Of a stretch of 64,000 nt of DNA, positions 62,894 to 64,000 are shown piece after piece (position 1 is the stretch's first letter; each line of letters starts with the position of its first letter). The translations under genes were made by a program, and so were the position numbers. The notes below the pieces were generated by a model, which had not been told where the DNA came from, did no database searches, and worked only from the letters and a program-made list of their open reading frames with translations. Source of the DNA: Thiohalomonas sp963783235 (lineage in GTDB: Bacteria > Pseudomonadota > Gammaproteobacteria > Thiohalomonadales > Thiohalomonadaceae); NCBI GenBank assembly GCA_963783235.1, contig CAWAMN010000002.1, forward strand, positions 682,001 through 746,000, in the 5' to 3' direction.

Positions 62894-64000
62894 TTAGCGC
62901 CCCGTCTCGGCGGTTTGGCGCCGCTGCATGGCCCGGTTCCGCCGCAGCACCATTTTCTCCAGCTCCACCGCCAGAAAGACCAGTGCACCGATACCGATAA
63001 TGCGAACCCAGGCCTCGGGGGCAATGGGGGCGGTGCCGAAGAAGTATTCCAGGGGCGGGAAATAGGTAAACAGCAGCTGCAGCACGATGATGACGGCGAT
63101 GGCCGCGTAGACCGTCGGATTCCCGCTCAGGCCGGAGAGGGTCAGGCTCGGTGCGATCATGTGGCGGGCGCTGAACAGATAGAAGATCTGCCCGACCACC
63201 AGCGTGTTGATCGCCGCCACGCGCGCCGCCTCCAGCGGAACCTCCTGGTGCGATTCCCAGATGAACATCCCCACCGTGCCCGCGACGAGAATGAGTGAGA
63301 CGAAGCCGATGCGCCAGATGAGAAACGCGGACAGCATCGACTCGCCGGGTGCGCGCGGAGGCCGGTGCATGACGTCCCCTTCGGGCGGCTCAAAGGCGAA
63401 GGTCAGGGCCAGGGTGACAGCGGTGACCATGTTGACCCACAGGATCTGTACCGGTGTGATGGGCAGGGTCAGCCCGAAGAGCATGGCGATGATGATGGTG
63501 CCCGCCTGTCCGCCGTTGGTGGGCAGGATGAAGAGGATGGCCTTTTTCAGATTGTCGTGGATGGTTCGCCCCTCCTCCACGGCCCGGGCGATGGAGGCGA
63601 AGTTGTCGTCGGCCAGCACGATCTCCGCCGCCTCCTTGGAGACCTCGGTACCCTTCTCGCCCATCGCCACCCCCACATCGGCCCGCTTGAGGGCCGGGGC
63701 GTCGTTCACGCCATCGCCGGTCATGGCGACGATTTCGCCGTTGGCCTGCAGCGCGCGAACCAGGCGCAGCTTGTGTTCCGGACTGGAGCGGGCGAACACG
63801 TCCACCGTGCGCACCCGCTCCCGCAATGCTTCATCCGAAAGCGCCTCCACCTCCGGCCCGGTCAACGCGCCACGCCCCGAACCGATCCCCAGCCGCTCGC
63901 CGATCGCCCGGGCGGTTGCGGCATGATCCCCGGTGATCATCTTCACCCGCACCCCGGCCCGCTGGCAGGCCTCCACGGCGCGTATCGCCTCCTCCCGGGG
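62894..64000 (-). CDS. P-type cation-transporting ATPase, C-terminal part
   Basis: The gene runs off the right edge; 369 residues are visible. They start in the P domain with PREEAI and VKMITGDHAATARAIGERLG, followed by the hinge MTGDGVNDAPALKRADVG and a C-terminal set of about six transmembrane helices. LPITPVQILWVNMVTAVTLAL is the M5-M6 type segment of type II (calcium or other cation) ATPases. The ion cannot be named without the N-terminal half and M4. Confidence 0.88.
   Translation of the reverse strand, partial: PREEAIRAVEACQRAGVRVKMITGDHAATARAIGERLGIGSGRGALTGPEVEALSDEALRERVRTVDVFARSSPEHKLRLVRALQANGEIVAMTGDGVNDAPALKRADVGVAMGEKGTEVSKEAAEIVLADDNFASIARAVEEGRTIHDNLKKAILFILPTNGGQAGTIIIAMLFGLTLPITPVQILWVNMVTAVTLALTFAFEPPEGDVMHRPPRAPGESMLSAFLIWRIGFVSLILVAGTVGMFIWESHQEVPLEAARVAAINTLVVGQIFYLFSARHMIAPSLTLSGLSGNPTVYAAIAVIIVLQLLFTYFPPLEYFFGTAPIAPEAWVRIIGIGALVFLAVELEKMVLRRNRAMQRRQTAETGR

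Overview
The window is chromosomal DNA of high G+C content from a denitrifying gammaproteobacterium. The markers are a heme d1 (nir) cluster, nor accessory genes, the lptD-surA-pdxA-rsmA block typical of Gammaproteobacteria, split glycine decarboxylase subunits, and many cyclic-di-GMP and chemotaxis proteins. A Chromatiales/Ectothiorhodospiraceae-like sulfur oxidiser is my guess from this mix; no ribosomal RNA is present to test it. I see no tRNA, rRNA, CRISPR array, phage or insertion sequence.

Region 1 (1-9.6 kb) is a plus-strand nir cluster: the 3' part of a tandemly duplicated cytochrome with ethylbenzene-dehydrogenase-type heme domains, a cupredoxin, nirC, nirF, a nirD-nirL fusion, nirG, nirH, nirJ, nirN and a three-heme cytochrome. 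These genes supply heme d1 and electron carriers for cytochrome cd1 nitrite reductase. nirS itself and nirE are not here. Region 2 (9.6-14.8 kb) holds nor accessory genes (norE, norF, norQ, a membrane protein, a CcoG-like ferredoxin, norD) behind a near-perfect FNR/DNR-type site. norC and norB are absent.

Region 3 (14.8-22 kb, minus) has mtfA, a tiny secreted protein, amgK, a small outer-membrane protein and an RND efflux pump with its adaptor. Region 4 (22-37.3 kb, plus) begins with lptD-surA-pdxA-rsmA. The usual rsmA-apaG-apaH continuation is opened twice by other genes: a ferritin-like gene that looks frameshifted, an alpha/beta hydrolase, an unusual CheW-like/LysM transmembrane protein, a small HExxH protein, a ComFB-like protein, pgl and glk precede apaG, and a reversed acyl-CoA ligase separates apaG from apaH.

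Region 5 (37.3-56 kb) holds signalling and housekeeping genes: a zinc-binding (CZB) chemoreceptor, two GGDEF-EAL proteins (one with a periplasmic heme c motif), lgt-thyA-folA, rlmI, a thioredoxin-domain protein, an LTA-synthase-like enzyme, an adenosine/sugar kinase and a DUF5666 lipoprotein. Region 6 (56-62.4 kb, minus) is a glycine-cleavage operon: a tandem glycine riboswitch and terminator, then lipA, gcvT, gcvH, gcvPA, gcvPB and a translationally coupled dgkA. The window ends inside a P-type cation ATPase gene.

The most unusual items are the CheW-like/EP-KP repeat/LysM protein with its 228-bp hexanucleotide tract, the duplicated cytochrome with CX3CH motifs, the heme-linked GGDEF-EAL sensor, and the riboswitch operon that includes lipA and dgkA.
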